Assembly: GCF_040939455.1 (NCBI RefSeq)
Contig: NC_134106.1
Coordinates: forward strand, 80,297,001 to 80,361,000
Length of the DNA: 64,000 nt
Source of the DNA: Microcebus murinus
Taxonomy: Eukaryota; Chordata; Mammalia; Primates; Cheirogaleidae
Direction of reading: 5' to 3'
Shown: positions 20,767-32,665 of the stretch, piece after piece
How the letters are laid out: each line of letters starts with the position of its first letter
Position numbering within the stretch: position 1 is the stretch's first letter
Program-made: the position numbers and the translations under genes
The notes under the pieces: model-generated
What the model saw: only the letters and a program-made list of their open reading frames with translations
What the model was told of the DNA's origin: nothing
Databases searched by the model: none

Positions 20767-21377
20767 TGTACTAGTTTTCTATGGTCCCATAACAAGTTGC
20801 CACAAACTTAGTGGCTTAAAATAACACTCACAAGTTACCTCCCAGGTCTGTAGGTCAGAAGTGCAGCGCAGGGTGGGTTTCCCAGTCAGTTCTCTGCTCT
20901 GGGCACATGGCTAAAGTCGAGTTATCAGCCAGGCTGAGTCCTCACCTGCAGGTTCTGGGGGAAAATCCACTTCTTGGCTTATTCTCGTTGTTGGCAGAAT
21001 CCAGATCCTTGTTGTCGTGGCAGGACTGAGGTTCCCATTTCCTTGCTGGCTGTCCACCGGGGCCACCCACATTCCTTGCCACATGACCTCTCCGTCCTTG
21101 AGCCAGCCACACCTGTCCAATCATTCTCATCCTTCCGGCTCTTATTATTATACTTCCCACGTCTCTGGCCTCTACACCAGATTGAAAGGGCTCGTGGGAT
21201 TTGACCAAGCCCACAGGATAATCTCCCTAAAAGGTCAACTGGTTTAGGACCTTAATTACATCTGCATAATTTGCCTCACAGCAGTCCCTACATTAATGTT
21301 TGTTAGATAACGGGAAAAGATACGTGTAGACCAGGAGCTGGATATCCAGGGGCTGTCTTAGAATTCTGCCCGCCACA
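20767..21377 (-). mobile_element. MaLR-type LTR, antisense
   Basis: On the plus strand it opens with taacaagttgccacaaactt and agtggcttaaaataac and closes with gaattctgcccgccaca, which on the minus strand is a TG...CA LTR starting tgtggcgggcagaattc. The flanks atcca (20761-20765, one base from the LTR edge) and atccc (21378-21382) look like a decayed 5-bp duplication, as expected of MaLR/ERVL. It is a 611-bp solo LTR. Confidence 0.68.
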
Positions 21378-22214
21378 ATCCCTGATAAAGTTGCGCATAC
21401 TGCGTAGCAGTCAATTCAGAGAACTCTCAGTTGTACCGTTGGTCCTCAGATGAGTGTGGACCCAGCTACACCCATTCCTTTTGAGAGTCAGTTTGCTTTA
21501 TGTTCCTTTTAAGTAAGTTCACTTTGAGTTCATGTCTCATTCTCTGTGGAACTACATATTCCTGCATTTAAACAGAAGATTTGGAATGAACATTGATTGT
21601 AAAGATGAATAAATGGAATTTGAGCTACTTTGATTTTGGCATTCCATATGAACACTTGGAGTTTTTACTTATGTTAAAAATTTAAAACAGTGAAACTGAA
21701 GGCAAACTGAAAGTATAATATCTCTGTTATGTGCAAATTCTTCATATATGAAATGCATTATTAACTTTGAGAAATATTTGAAAATATGACTATTTAAAAT
21801 TGAAATGTATTTTTCCCTATTTATCTTGCTTTTTAGTCTATTGCTATTAAACTATAACATTGTTCATTACCACGACAGGCCAATTTTTAGGTATACAGTT
21901 TTATAAAGGTATACCCCTTTATAAAAAAAGTGCATTGATGGTAATGAAAAAGCACAAATCTATTGCTTGTTTCCTTTGTTGTGCTGGGTATTTATTTTAT
22001 ATTTTATGTTTTACTGTCATGATTATATATACAAAGTTCAATAAAAGGAAACATCTATGCATTTGTCTGGCCATTATTATTAGTTATTGCATTTCATGAT
22101 TATTACTAAAAACATTTTGTTGTAAATGGGGTGTGCGTGATAAAAAGGAATCCACTCCGAGTGTCAAATACACTGGGCACCCGTTGCAGACGATTAGACA
22201 GGCTTCAAATAATG
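21378..22214. other. Unassigned AT-rich stretch
   Basis: No named repeat is recognised. The frame at 21860-22099 is rich in hydrophobic residues because of AT-rich DNA and has no known domain. Confidence 0.45.
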
Positions 22215-22420
22215 TTAGCAAAAGCTAACAATTGCTGCTTCCTGCTATACTCAGGGGACCGTGGTAAGTGCCTTGTTGAACATTGGCTCATCTAATCCCC
22301 ACAGAAACTCCATTTTGCAGATGAGGAAACAAATGGGAGAGTCTCACACTGGTAAGTGGAGAAATTGAGACTCAAACCCACACTGAGAGCGTTAGCCATG
22401 TCACTGCCTGGTGTCTCTCA
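22215..22420 (-). repeat. MIR SINE, antisense
   Basis: The order ctcatctaatccccacagaa, cattttgcagatgaggaaac, then gtaagtggagaaattgagac is a standard antisense MIR. It is near full length and diverged. Confidence 0.78.
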
Positions 22421-23049
22421 AAACTCCCAGTGTGGGTGGTGTCAGGATTCTAGGATGCAACGTCTTTGCTGAAGAGAATGTGATTAGCTGCATTGCTTGT
22501 GAGCTCGGGCTCATCAGACAGACCCTGTTTCCCCTCTGGCTCCCCCTGTTTCCCTCCTTCCGGCAGCATCAGCCTCCCTGAGGTGCTGGGATAGTAAACG
22601 AGGCAAGACTTGCGTTGGGTGTTTTTGAACATGCCTGCCTGCATGTCACCATCAGACATTGGGACTGTGTACGATTGAAATGTGTAACCCCAGCACCTCA
22701 GAGGGTCCTTGGCACATAATGCCAGCTTCAGAAATGTTCAGTCACTTACCTGGCTGAATAAAAATTATTGTCTTAAGAGACTGTTTGGGAATGCTCTGGG
22801 AATTTTCTTTAATAATATGACTGACCTCCCATGAACGATGATTGATTCCTTCCTCTGGCAGGAAGTAGTGGTTGGTTTCCTCAGCCAGAGACATTTTTTT
22901 TTCCTCCTGCAACCGTGGGTGGATTCAAATGGAAGAAGCGAGCCAAGCTGAGTCAGGAAGGACAGCCAAGGTCAGCGTGGCTGACAAGTCCAAACACACT
23001 GTCAATAAGAGGAGAGTCTGGTAGTTGCTAAAACTCACCCACAAATATT
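22421..23049. other. Unassigned stretch
   Basis: No gene is recognised. A short L2/MIR-like string (gtccttggcacataatgcc near 22706) is too brief to call. Confidence 0.45.
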
Positions 23050-23395
23050 CCAGTTCTCCTCTCTTTCTGGTTCATGGGAGAACTATACTTCTCTGCACCC
23101 ATCAACATGAGTCATGTTCCATGTGACTTGCTTTGACCATGAAAATGTGAGCAGAAGCTTTGGGATCTTGGGTGCAATTTGCCACGTTGCCTCCTCTTCA
23201 TGCCACAGTGATTGTGGAATTGGGTGTGGAGAAAAAACCTCCATCAACCTGGGCCCCTAAACATTTGCAGAAATTCCCTGCCAATCCATATTGGACACAT
23301 AGCACCCACAAGAAATGAAGTTTTATGTATTAAGACACTAAGACTTGCTTGTTACAATAGCAGCACCGAGTATCTCCTGACTAGCACAGAGCCAG
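23050..23395 (+). repeat. Old LTR-like interspersed repeat
   Basis: The block has the order ccatgtgacttgctttgacc, a gccaatccatattggacaca string, gaaatgaagttttatgtatt and an end tcctgactagcacag. This order (including the attggacacatagc motif) is that of an old mammalian LTR-type repeat whose name I cannot give. The assignment is by resemblance only. Confidence 0.45.
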
Positions 23396-23889
23396 CTATG
23401 AGGGGGTGGAGGAGGACATCAAGGGACTGAAAAGTTAAGGAAAAGAGAAACAGGAAATGTGGATAGAGATGTTGGCTGGGAAGGGGGTCTGGGTGGATTA
23501 CTGGAGCTGGGGCCATTGCCTGGAGCTGGGCTCTATACACTCTGAGGCTCCGGGCTGGGGGAGGTACGTGCCAGCCATGGAGATGTGCTAATGATGATTT
23601 TCAGACATGTGTGACCGTCAGTCACTGCTGACTAGGGAAGAGGAGACAGGAAAAGGGTCAGGGAAAATGTGTGTCATGCACCAAGCAGTGTGACCCTGGA
23701 ACGTTCTAAAACTCCGTAAGAATAAATAAGTTGGGATATCAGCAACAAAGGCAGACCTCAGGCTCCCTGGGTGGGCAGTAGCGCTGGGCTGACTGTGAGC
23801 TGTCATTTCATCCCTCATGCCCAGGGCCTAATGCACTTTCTCTGTAGCTACCGCTACAACAGAGGATTTCTTGTAGAATGCTGGTTGTC
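23396..23889. other. Unassigned stretch
   Basis: No recognised feature. Confidence 0.4.
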
Positions 23890-24080
23890 ATTCATACATT
23901 CATTCTGCAAATATAGGAGGTCCTAGGCACTGGTCCCACCACAGTTGAGTAGATGGGTGTCATGGGCATTATGGTCTGTTAAATGTTATTTAACTAACAT
24001 TATTAGTTAAATAATTACCAGCAGTTTTTAATGTGGATTGTTAAATACTCTGACAGAGGTAAGTATGGGTTGTCTGGGAG
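23890..24080 (-). repeat. L2 fragment, antisense
   Basis: It begins with attcatacattcattctgca and aggtcctaggcactggtccc, the antisense L2 tail, then continues with diverged sequence including a palindromic taactaacattattagtta string. Boundaries are approximate. Confidence 0.55.
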
Positions 24081-25770
24081 AAGGGCACATAAACTCTACA
24101 AAGAATGAGGCTGCTAGTAACTGAATCAGGAATTAAGAACCTGCTTCTGCACAGCAAACACCCCCAACAATTACAGATAAATGCAACCCTTCCTCATCAG
24201 GGCCAGCTAGCGAGCGCAGGAAAACACTGAGTTGCCAGAGGATCCGAATGCAATGCAAACTGTTCTGAAGTCAAAGGTCTTGAATAGAACATTCATGAGG
24301 TGAAGCTTTATGATTCATAGTCTCGGGTTCACCCTGTGGTCAAACCAAAGAAGAAAACCAACAAAGAAAAGAAAAGAATCTGAAGGAAGCCAGGTGTCTG
24401 GAATGAATTAACGAATTCTTTTTTCTTCTCTCTTTTTTAAATTATGAGGACTACCAGAAACTCAAGGGACCTGAGAATATTGGGGAATTAGAAAATCACA
24501 ATGATGGTGGGGGCTGGGAGCCCATCTGTAGTTAACTCTTCGCATTCCAGAGAGGCCCACGATATCATCCCTCTCCCAGCCCTCCACCGACCTCATCTTC
24601 TTATCCTTTAAGGCCCAGTTTAAAATTTGTTTTCTGGAATTACACCAAGCATACTGTAAGCAGTGGTTACCTGTCAGGAATGGAAGTGCACAGAAGGATA
24701 AGAGGACTATTCACTTGTTGTTTTTTTCAACTTTTATAAGCCTGTATTTTGTTTTAGATAAAACCAAAATTAGGCCCATGAGGAAAAAGAAAATTCCATC
24801 TCCTCTGTGGAAGCTTCTTGGATTCTCTGTTGCACAGGGAGGGGCCTCATGCTTCTGGAGCCTTACTGTTGTCTGCCACTAACTGTTCACAGCCCAGTCC
24901 TTTCCTGTCCTTCAGACTCAGCGCCAGCCGGAGTCGGCTGTAAAATGAGCACGGCATTGCTCATGTACTGGTCGTTGGCGAATGAACCAAAGCCACAGGC
25001 TTACGGGGGTCGTGGGGAGTTTTCTGTGCTAATAAGTCATGCCTTTCACTGCGTGCCCAACTTTGAGCAGTGTAGGAAGTAGATGTAACACCGTTTTCCC
25101 TTCCCTGCTGGTTCCCACACACCCACGGCAGGAAGAGGCCACTGATCTTCTCCCCCGGAAACGTGAACTAAGAGTCCACAGGAGCTGCTGTGAGTTGGGG
25201 AATCCTCCACTCTTTCTCTGGTGTACAAACAGGACTCTGAGCCTTCGTGTCCTAAAAGCCTGAAAACAGTTTTCCTCCCTCACCGCAGGGCATTTTCCTC
25301 ACGAGGATCCACTAGATTTTTCCCACGTGGATCCACTAGATGGCCTGCAATGAACGCCGTGACTTTGAGGAGGACTATGTTGGAAAAGGAAATACTTCCT
25401 TGATTATCTGTTCATTTGTTTGCTTTCTCAATTCACCATATGTCCCCATAAATCCCTTCAAGTATAATTGATATTAAAAACAAATAACTTGCACATTCAA
25501 GAACAGGAAAAGGGCTTTGTCAGAGTGGAAGCTGTGAGTCTTCGAGCAGACATTTCTGATCGTTGGCAAAACAATAATTAATTTCTGAGTGTTGGCATTG
25601 TGTTGATTATGACATAAACAACTCCTGCATGTAGCTGTGGCTTTTGCAAAGCAATAAGGCCTTCGTGATAAAAGATGGGAGGTAACTCACACTTTTTAAC
25701 CAGGAAACTTTGAAGGAAAAATCTAAAAGTTAAAAAAAAAAAAAGTCAGTATAAAAATGTTCAGATTGTT
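24081..25770. other. Unassigned stretch with weak L2 trace
   Basis: A string at about 24590-24640 (tcttatcctttaaggcccag) resembles an L2 interior, and 24650-24780 resembles an old L1 end, but neither can be bounded. At 25302-25343 a 13-bp string (ggatccactagat) occurs twice. Frames here are short and without domains. Confidence 0.4.
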
Positions 25771-26100
25771 GGCCGGGTGCGGTGGCTCATGCCTGTAATC
25801 CTAGCACTCTGGGAGGGCAAGGTTGGAGGATTGCTCAAGGTCAGGAGTTTGAAACCAGCCTGAGCAAGAGTGAGACCCTGTCTCTACTATCAATAGAAAG
25901 AAATTAATTGGCCAACTAATATATATAGAAAAAAAATTAGCCGGGCATGGTGGCTTGTGCCTGTAGTCCTAGCTACTTGGGAGGCTGAGGCAGAAGGATT
26001 GCTTGAGCCCAGGAGTTTGAGGTTGCTGTGAGCTAGGCTGACGCCACGGCACTCACGCTAGCCTGGGCAACAAAGGGAGACTGTGTCTCAAAAAAAAAAA
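25771..26100 (+). repeat. Alu SINE with lemur-type linker
   Basis: A full dimeric Alu with the linker aattggccaactaatatata and an A-tail. The target duplication aaaaatgttcagattg is perfect (25753-25768 and 26097-26112). It split an older L1-like piece. It belongs to the young cohort. Confidence 0.95.
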
Positions 26101-26240
26101 ATGTTCAGATTGCTGCTATTTGTAGTAATGAAAACTTGGAAACAACTACTTGAGGAACCAACAATAGGGGAATGACTCAGTTAAAAATGATGGAAAGTGT
26201 GAACTCTGGCTATACCTGTGCTTCTAAAGCCATGTTAAGT
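26101..26240 (+). repeat. Old L1-type 3' piece
   Basis: The strings gaaaacttggaaacaactac and accaacaataggggaatgac are common to the sense 3' end of old L1M elements. The piece is short and cut by the Alu on its left. Confidence 0.5.
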
Positions 26241-26410
26241 GAGTGTTTTCTCCAGTTTTGAGAATGAGATTAAAAGTGGGTTATTTTTCTCCGAGTAAGC
26301 CCTTACACAGACAACCAAGTGTCTGTAAACTCAACATCTGCTTTCCATGGAGACCCAGGGAGGGAGTGGACAGTCCCTAGACTGGGGAGAATACAGTGCA
26401 GATTTATGGG

Positions 26411-26775
26411 AAGGGGGCTTGGGCTGTTTTAACAAAATGCCATAGACTGGATGGCTTGAACAACACCAATCTATTAATATTTCTCATAGTTCTGGAGGCT
26501 GAAAGACAAAGATCGAGGTTCTGGCTGATTTGGGCTTCTGGTGAGGGCCCACCTCCTGGCTTGCAGACAGCTACCCTCTCACTGTGTCCTCACATGGTGT
26601 GTGAGTGTATGGCAGGGAGGGGTCTGGTCTCTCTTCCTCTTTTTATAAGGATACTAATGCCACCCTCATGACCTAATTACCTGTCAAAGGCCCCACCTCC
26701 TAATACCATTCCTTTGGATGTTTTAACATATAAATTTGGGGTTGAGGGGAACATAAACCTTCTGTTCACCACAAG
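26411..26775 (-). mobile_element. MLT1-type MaLR LTR, antisense
   Basis: It reads gccatagactggatggcttg, catagttctggaggctgaaa, ctcactgtgtcctcacatgg, ttttataaggatactaatgc and tcatgacctaattacctgtc in the standard antisense MLT1 order. It is a solo LTR, moderately diverged. Confidence 0.82.
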
Positions 26776-26983
26776 GACAATTCCATGAGCAGATGTTAGT
26801 GCACAAAAATAGCCCAGGCCAGGGAGGCCTGAGAGCTGCGGGACTAACTGGGTGCAGCATGGCTGGGCACTCAGGGCCTGGCGCACACACGCACAAATAA
26901 GCCACCTTCTGCTCAGATTGCATCACTAACAGTCAACTGCATGGCCTTAATTCAGACCTAGCATTTAAATCTAAATCAAACTA
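26776..26983. other. Unassigned spacer
   Basis: About 200 bp between the MLT1 and the mariner with no recognised feature. It ends in the TA target site of the mariner. Confidence 0.4.
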
Positions 26984-28279
26984 CCAGGGGACTTCAAAAA
27001 GTTCGTGGGAAAATGGAATTTAAAAGTAAAAATAAGAAAGATAAACTTTATTTCCCAACATAAACTCCATCAAGTTCAAGATGCTTCTGTAAGCAATGCT
27101 ATCACTCGTTTAGGCCATCCCTAAAGAACAGAAGACCCTGGGAATTTAATCATGTCCATGCTGTCTTTTTTACATTATTAACTGAAGAAAAGTGGGTACC
27201 CTTTAAAGATTTTTTAAGATGAGGAAACAAAAAGAGGTCAGAAGAAACTAAAGCAAGACTGTGAGGTGGACGCCTAATGATCTCCCATCCAAACAAACTC
27301 TTGCAAAATGGCCCTTGTTTAATAAGAAGAATGAGCAGCACTGTCATGGTGGAGAGGGACTCTGCGGTGAAGCTTTCCTGGGCATTTTTCTGTGAAAGCT
27401 TTGGATAACTTTCTCAAAGCACTTTCATAATAAGTAGATGTTATTGTTCTTTGGCCTGGAAAGCCAACAGGCAAAATGCCTTGAGCATCCCCCCAAAACT
27501 GTTGCCATGACCTTTGTTCTTGACCACCTGTTTTTACTTTGACTGGACACGTCCACCTCTTGGTAGCCATTGCTTTGATTGTGGTTTGTCTTCAGGATTG
27601 TATTGGTAAAGCCACATTTTATCTCCTGTTATGATTCTTTGAAGAAATGCTTCAGGATCTTGATCCCAATTGTTTGGAATTTCCATAGAAAGCTCTGCTC
27701 TGGTCTGCAGCTGATTTGGGCAGAATGGTTTTGGAGCCGATGGACTCATGGAGTGGAAAGTTTGTTCAACTCTAATTTTTCAGTTAGAATTATGTAAGCT
27801 GAACCAATTGAGATGTCTATGGTGTTGGCTATTGTTTCTGCTGTTAATAGAGGTCCTCTTCAATTAGGGCACGAACAAGATGAATTTTTTCCTCCCAAAT
27901 TGATGTGGATGGTCTACTGCGGTGGGCTTTATCTTTAACATCAGCTTACGCCTTCTTAAAATGAATTATCCATCTGTAAACTGCTGATTGCTTTGGGGAC
28001 ATGGCCCCCATAAACTTTTCATAAAGCATCAATGATTTCACCATTCTTCACCATAACTTTGATGTTTGTTCATGGCTCAATTATAGCAGAATTCATGTTG
28101 CTCTGATAGGGGCTCTTTTCAAACTGATGTCTTATGCTTCTTATTGTCTCAAACTAGATCCTATTCAAACGTGCTATAACAAGTTAGTAGAAGTTTATTT
28201 TGGTGCAAAAAAAATTCGAAATCCATGCATAGTTTTTCCATAATATACATTTTCCATGAACTTTTTGAAGACCCTCCTG
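26984..28279 (-). mobile_element. Full-length mariner transposon, inactive
   Basis: The element is 1,296 bp, the normal length of a mariner. Its ends are inverted repeats sharing cttcaaaaagttc and are bounded by TA (26982-26983 and 28280-28281). The transposase gene lies on the minus strand. Mariners move as DNA using a single DDD transposase. All main blocks are present in order, so this is an intact-length but mutated copy rather than a miniature form. It resembles the mariner lineage known in primates as Hsmar2, but I cannot fix the name. Confidence 0.85.
27150..27960 (-). pseudogene. Mariner transposase pseudogene
   Basis: Readable parts lie in three frames. The first catalytic block reads ITGDKMWLYQY (about 27620-27650), keeping D but changing the usual GDETW to GDKMW. 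The second reads LHHDSAAHSS (about 27325), keeping D where HDNAPAH is usual. The third, normally YSPDLAPSD, reads HSLALVSSD (about 27230), so the third catalytic aspartate is lost. Frameshifts separate the blocks. The enzyme would be dead even if expressed. The helix-turn-helix region at higher coordinates is not clearly readable. Confidence 0.78.
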
Positions 28280-28281
28280 TA

Positions 28282-28640
28282 ACTTATGGCTTATGGTTAA
28301 CTTGAACCACTTTTAAGAGATAGTCTGATGGCCAAAAGAAAGAAACCATGCAATAAGGCAGCATTTAATTGGATGCCCAGGTTACACAAGGGGAATTTTC
28401 TTGGCATGCCCTTTTTTCTAGTAAAAATAGCAAAATATAAGGTGGCACTGATTAGTACAACATACACGTGTATTTCTGAAGACTGACAAGAATTGCAAAT
28501 TAAAAAAGGTGATGTAGAGGATAAGGCTTGTTTCCTTTCTCCTAGAAGATTGTAGAATCAAAAGTAAAATTTTAAGAAGTACTCCAGAAGATTTCCTCAA
28601 ATTCAGAGATAGCTTTCATGATCATATATTAAAAATGTTT
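28282..28640. other. Unassigned AT-rich stretch
   Basis: No recognised feature between the mariner and the L2. Confidence 0.4.
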
Positions 28641-30420
28641 ACTGAACATGTACTACATTCTGGACTCTGTGGTAGGTCTTGGGGTCGCATCATTGAACAA
28701 AATAGACATCCCATATATCTTCATCATGCATAATCTAGTGGAGAAGTACCAGTACTTACACAATGCTATCATGATAAGTGCTACAAAGGAGAATGTGACT
28801 GCTATGAGATTGAACATTGTCTTAGTCCACTTGGTATTGCTATAACAAAACACCTGAGGCTGAGTAATTTATAAGAAAAGAGATTTATTTGGCTCACAAA
28901 TCTGGTGGATGGAGAGTCCAAAGGCCTGGCACTAGCATCTGTTTCTGGTAAGGGACTTGTGCTGTGTCACAACATGGCAAAGCAGCAGAAGGGAAAAAGG
29001 GTACATGCAGAGAGACAAAGCAAGAGAGCGACCTTGCTTTATAACAACCCACTCTCGCAGAAACTAATCCATTCCCTGGAGAACTAACCCAGTCTCTCTA
29101 GAAAGGCATTAATTCATCTTAATGACCTCTTAAAGGCACTGTCTCCCAACACCATTACATTGGCAATCATATTTCAACATGAGTTTTGGTGCAGTCTCTT
29201 TCATCGTAGCAAACATCAAGGGGGCCTATCCAAATAGGAACGTGGTGTGACAGTAGGGAATCAGATGATTTTTTTTTTTTTAAGTAAGTGGTTTAAATGG
29301 AGGCCTGAAAGATAAACAGAGGTTATCTGATTATGGCAGAAAAGAAGGAAGGATACTAGAGGAAGAGGAAGCAGCAAGGGAAAAGGCCCAGGGGCAGGAA
29401 GTGGAGGAATGCCCAGGTAGCTGGAATGGCAAGAGCACAAGCTGGAGTGGGAGGGACTGGATTATCCTGTGCCTTGGAGGCCAAGTTAAGGATTTTGTTG
29501 TATCCTAGAAGCAATGGAAACCACTGGAGTGCTTAAAGCAGGGAAGTGACACCAGGAAGCAAGAATGAATTTGGGGCAAGAAGTGAGGAAGCAAAAGACA
29601 ATGGGGGCCTGGACTGGGGTGTTGGTAGTGGAAATGGAGAGAAAGTGATGGACTTTCTGTTTTGAACATAGGATCAGCAGGACTTAGTAAAGGCCGGGAC
29701 ATGGGAAGTGAAGAAGAAGGCGTCAAAGATGATTCTTGGTATTTAACTTGAGTGACTGTAGATGTTGGCCATTAACCAGGAGGGCTTTGGAGGAGGAGCA
29801 AGTTTGGAAGAGAAATGGTAGGTTCAGTTTTAAGCATATGGAAGCAGAGTTTCCTTCAAGACATCCAAGAATGACTTTGGACATACAGGAGAGGTCTGAG
29901 CTGCAGGTACACATTTGAGAATCAAGTGAATAGGATCAGCCAAGGAAAGAGTGTACAGTGAGAGAAGCAGAAAGCTAGGACTCAACCCTTAAAAATGTCA
30001 GTATTTATATGTTGAGTAGGGGAGAAAGAGGCAGCAAAGGAAGCTGAGAAGTGGTCATTGAACTAGAGAGCAACTAGGAGAATAGGATGCTTGTGGCAGC
30101 TGATGGAAGAGAGGAAGGATGGATTTTAGGAAGGTGGTGGTCAACACTGTTGAAAGTTGCTGCCAAATTGAAAAAGAGATTGAGATGTTTCTGTGGTTTT
30201 TAGCAATTTCCATGCCCTTCCTTGGCCAAAGCAGATTTTCTGGAGCCATGATGCAGAAGACAGTACGTGATGGGTTGAGAAACAATTGGAAGGTGAGAAA
30301 GTTTGACAGTGATGGGAAGAAGAGGTAGAGTGTGGAGCTGGAGACAATACAAGATTGAAGGAAGGGCACTAAAGATGAAAGAGACTTGATTGGGTTTCCA
30401 GTGCCAATTAGGAGGATCTA
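28641..30420 (-). repeat. Long L2 LINE, antisense, split by a MaLR LTR
   Basis: The left part has antisense L2 strings (cattgaacaaaatagacatc, gataagtgctacaaaggaga). After the LTR it continues with aatggaggcctgaaagataa, gggaaaaggcccaggggcag, gccttggaggccaagttaag and agaagcaatggaaaccactg, and then further upstream L2 sequence. Excluding the LTR it covers about 1.4 kb, long for such an old element. No reverse transcriptase frame can be read. The left and right edges are approximate. Confidence 0.7.
28818..29211 (-). mobile_element. MaLR LTR, antisense, with perfect 5-bp duplication
   Basis: It reads tgtcttagtccacttggtat, gctgagtaatttataagaaa, and ends with acatgagttttggtgcagtc and a final CA. 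The bases aacat flank both sides (28813-28817 and 29212-29216), a perfect 5-bp duplication as expected of MaLR/ERVL. It is a 394-bp solo LTR inserted in the L2. Confidence 0.85.
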
Positions 30421-31210
30421 TTGTCTGATAGGAGGAGAGTCAAGATAGCAATACTGGGAAAGCCAGAGGGTTTGGGTGTAGGGCCCAGGAGGAATGCCAG
30501 CATGAACTTCCAGCTTGTCAGAGGAGGCAAGGGGCAGAAGAAGATGGCCAAGTCAGGAGTGGACATTCTGTTCTGGGGTGGGGATGAGTGAGTGCTGTTG
30601 ACTGTTAGCCTCTCAGTGGGGTGACAGAGCTGGACTTGAGTACCTTCAGGTCTCTCCTCTTGGGCCATTTGATTCCCCTGAGGAGAAGATTCCAGCATCT
30701 TGCATGAGAGTGAAGACTGCCTGCCTGCATTCTGGGAGCTGAATGAGAGAAGAGGCCACCCGCCACAGCTTCCCATGGGCATAACGCGTTTCATTCTCTC
30801 CTGTTTTTAGGATCCTTCCTTCCGTTGTACCTGATGTTCTCAGTCCTGAGACTCTCCCTTTTCTCTCTCCAGAGACTGACTCTCCAGTCTCCTGATGGGG
30901 TTCGGAAAAGGCAGCTGTGGAGTGGGGGTGGGGGAAACTGCAGATCCCACTGCGTCTTCTACACGTTCCCTGTCCTCCCCTCCCCCACCCCATGTTCAGA
31001 GGTGCCTGGGCAGCCATTTTCTGAGCAGTTGAGGGGGCTGCAGTGGAAACTGCACTGGAGCTCAGTTTTCTGTACCATCATGTTTGGCTTTCCTCTGTTT
31101 TCCAGTTTCCAAAACCTCACTGTTCTCTCTCCTGTTCTCTCTTTACTATGGTTTAGGAGGGTTGCAGGAGAGATGAGAATTAGATGCACGTGTTAGATCC
31201 ACCATCTTTA
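30421..31210. other. Unassigned stretch, possibly repeat-derived
   Basis: The run of ctctctcc and tttctctctccagagactga strings and the end ttagatccaccatctttatc recall the antisense of an old LINE 5' region, but no firm match can be made. Two 123-codon frames on opposite strands overlap and have no domain, so they are not called. Confidence 0.35.
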
Positions 31211-32245
31211 TCCAGAAGTCAGCTCCAGAGCCTGTCAATTGCAAAAGCACATTTTGTTTTTTGTAAGAAAGGAAAAGGGCCCAGAGTGTCTTGTCCCCTC
31301 TGCCGCTGTGTGGATACCAACACCCCAAACCAAAGCTGCCCACCCAGCTGCCTCAAACCAAAGCCACTGAAACAATGAGCGTGCACAGATAGAAAATACA
31401 GGGTCCGAGGCTCAGGCAATTCATGTTTGGGTTATGTGGACCCAAAGCCTTCAGACCCTCTGCATCAGCCACCAAAGACAAGGTAAGATAAATTTAGGAA
31501 CATGTTCTTCATCTTCCTAGTATAGTGATTAATGAAATGCCCTTTAACTTCACGGAAATAATTTCTTTTTTTCTAAAGCCTAAAAAGAAACTTTATGTAA
31601 AAAAAACATTAGCAGAATTCCAAATAAAAGAGAAAAAAAAACAACTTACTATGCATAATCCTATCTGCTCTCTACATGGTTTGGTTTTTTCCAGGTTCTC
31701 AATCAGTTCTGGTCCATAGACATTCACAATTTTACAAAAAGAATCCACTTCTATGTCAACTGTTGTAGGTGTGTAAAAGTGGGCATCCCCCTAAATCCTT
31801 GCCGTGCCCAAGCCAGGCCTCTTTGGGAAGAGCATTAACTGTTTCAGGCCAATAGTATGCAGAACAATGCTTTAATTGTTTAAGAAAAGGATAAATATAT
31901 TATCCCCTCCTTCTAAGAAGCCCCTCGGTCAGATGCTTTAGGAAACCAGGGAGGCAGGCACTGCCCTGATGGTGATTCGTGGGTTGTAGAGAACCCTGGC
32001 CCCAAATCTTTCTTGTCAGTCAGCCACAGTGCCTGGCTTCCTCCCCGGGAGAGTCTCTTTCTGGAAGGTAAAGACATTGTGTCTCACGACAGTACAAATA
32101 TGCAGTGTTAGAAAAGTTCTTAGAAAGGCATCTAGCCAGCACCCCTGACTGGGGGTTGTCTGCCCCCTGCTTGCACACTTCTGTGGCCTTGAAACTCACT
32201 GCTGGAAGGCTCCAGTGAAGTTCAGACACATCCTGCGAGTAGCTA
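31211..32245. other. Unassigned stretch
   Basis: No gene or named repeat is recognised. A-rich strings lie at 31590-31645. The right edge is a TA target site. Confidence 0.45.
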
Positions 32246-32665
32246 CAGTTGACCCTTGAAAAGTACAGGGCTTTGGGGCACCAACCCCCCCCCCCCCGTA
32301 GTGAAAAGTCCATGTATAAATTTTTACTCCTTAAAACTTAACTATTAATAACCTTACCAATAGCTGTTGATTAGTACATATTTTCGTGTTACAAATATTA
32401 TATACTATATTCTTACAATAAAGTAAGCTAGAGAAAAAAATCACAAGGAAGACAAAATATATTTATTATCCATTAAGTGGAAGTGGATCATCATAAAGAT
32501 CTTCATCCTTGTGATCTTCATTTTGAATGGGCTGAGGAGAAGGAGGAGGAGGAAGAGGAGGAAGAGGAGGAAGAGAAGGGGTCAGTTTTGCTATCTCAGA
32601 TGGGAGAAAATTTGATTGTAAGTGGACTCATGCAATTCAAACTCGTGTTGTTCAAGGGTCAACTG
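32246..32665 (+). mobile_element. Tigger-derived miniature element
   Basis: The ends are long inverted repeats: cagttgacccttgaaaagta on the left and gttcaagggtcaactg on the right. A TA precedes the left end (32244-32245). Inside is the family string ttacaataaagtaagctaga and a GAG-rich patch (32533-32575). It is 420 bp and non-coding, a deletion derivative of a Tigger2-type element. A C-run of about 14 lies near 32285. Confidence 0.85.
32533..32578 (+). repeat. GAG/GGA triplet repeat inside the Tigger element
   Basis: About fifteen gga/gag triplets form a nearly pure purine run. In the frame that is open across it the run encodes mostly glutamate, which echoes the acidic tail of Tigger transposases. 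It is probably an expanded remnant of that tail. Confidence 0.7.

Noticed and set aside
30646..31196. Two overlapping 123-codon frames on opposite strands
   Set aside because: Low-complexity CT/GA-rich sequence keeps both strands open. No domain visible.
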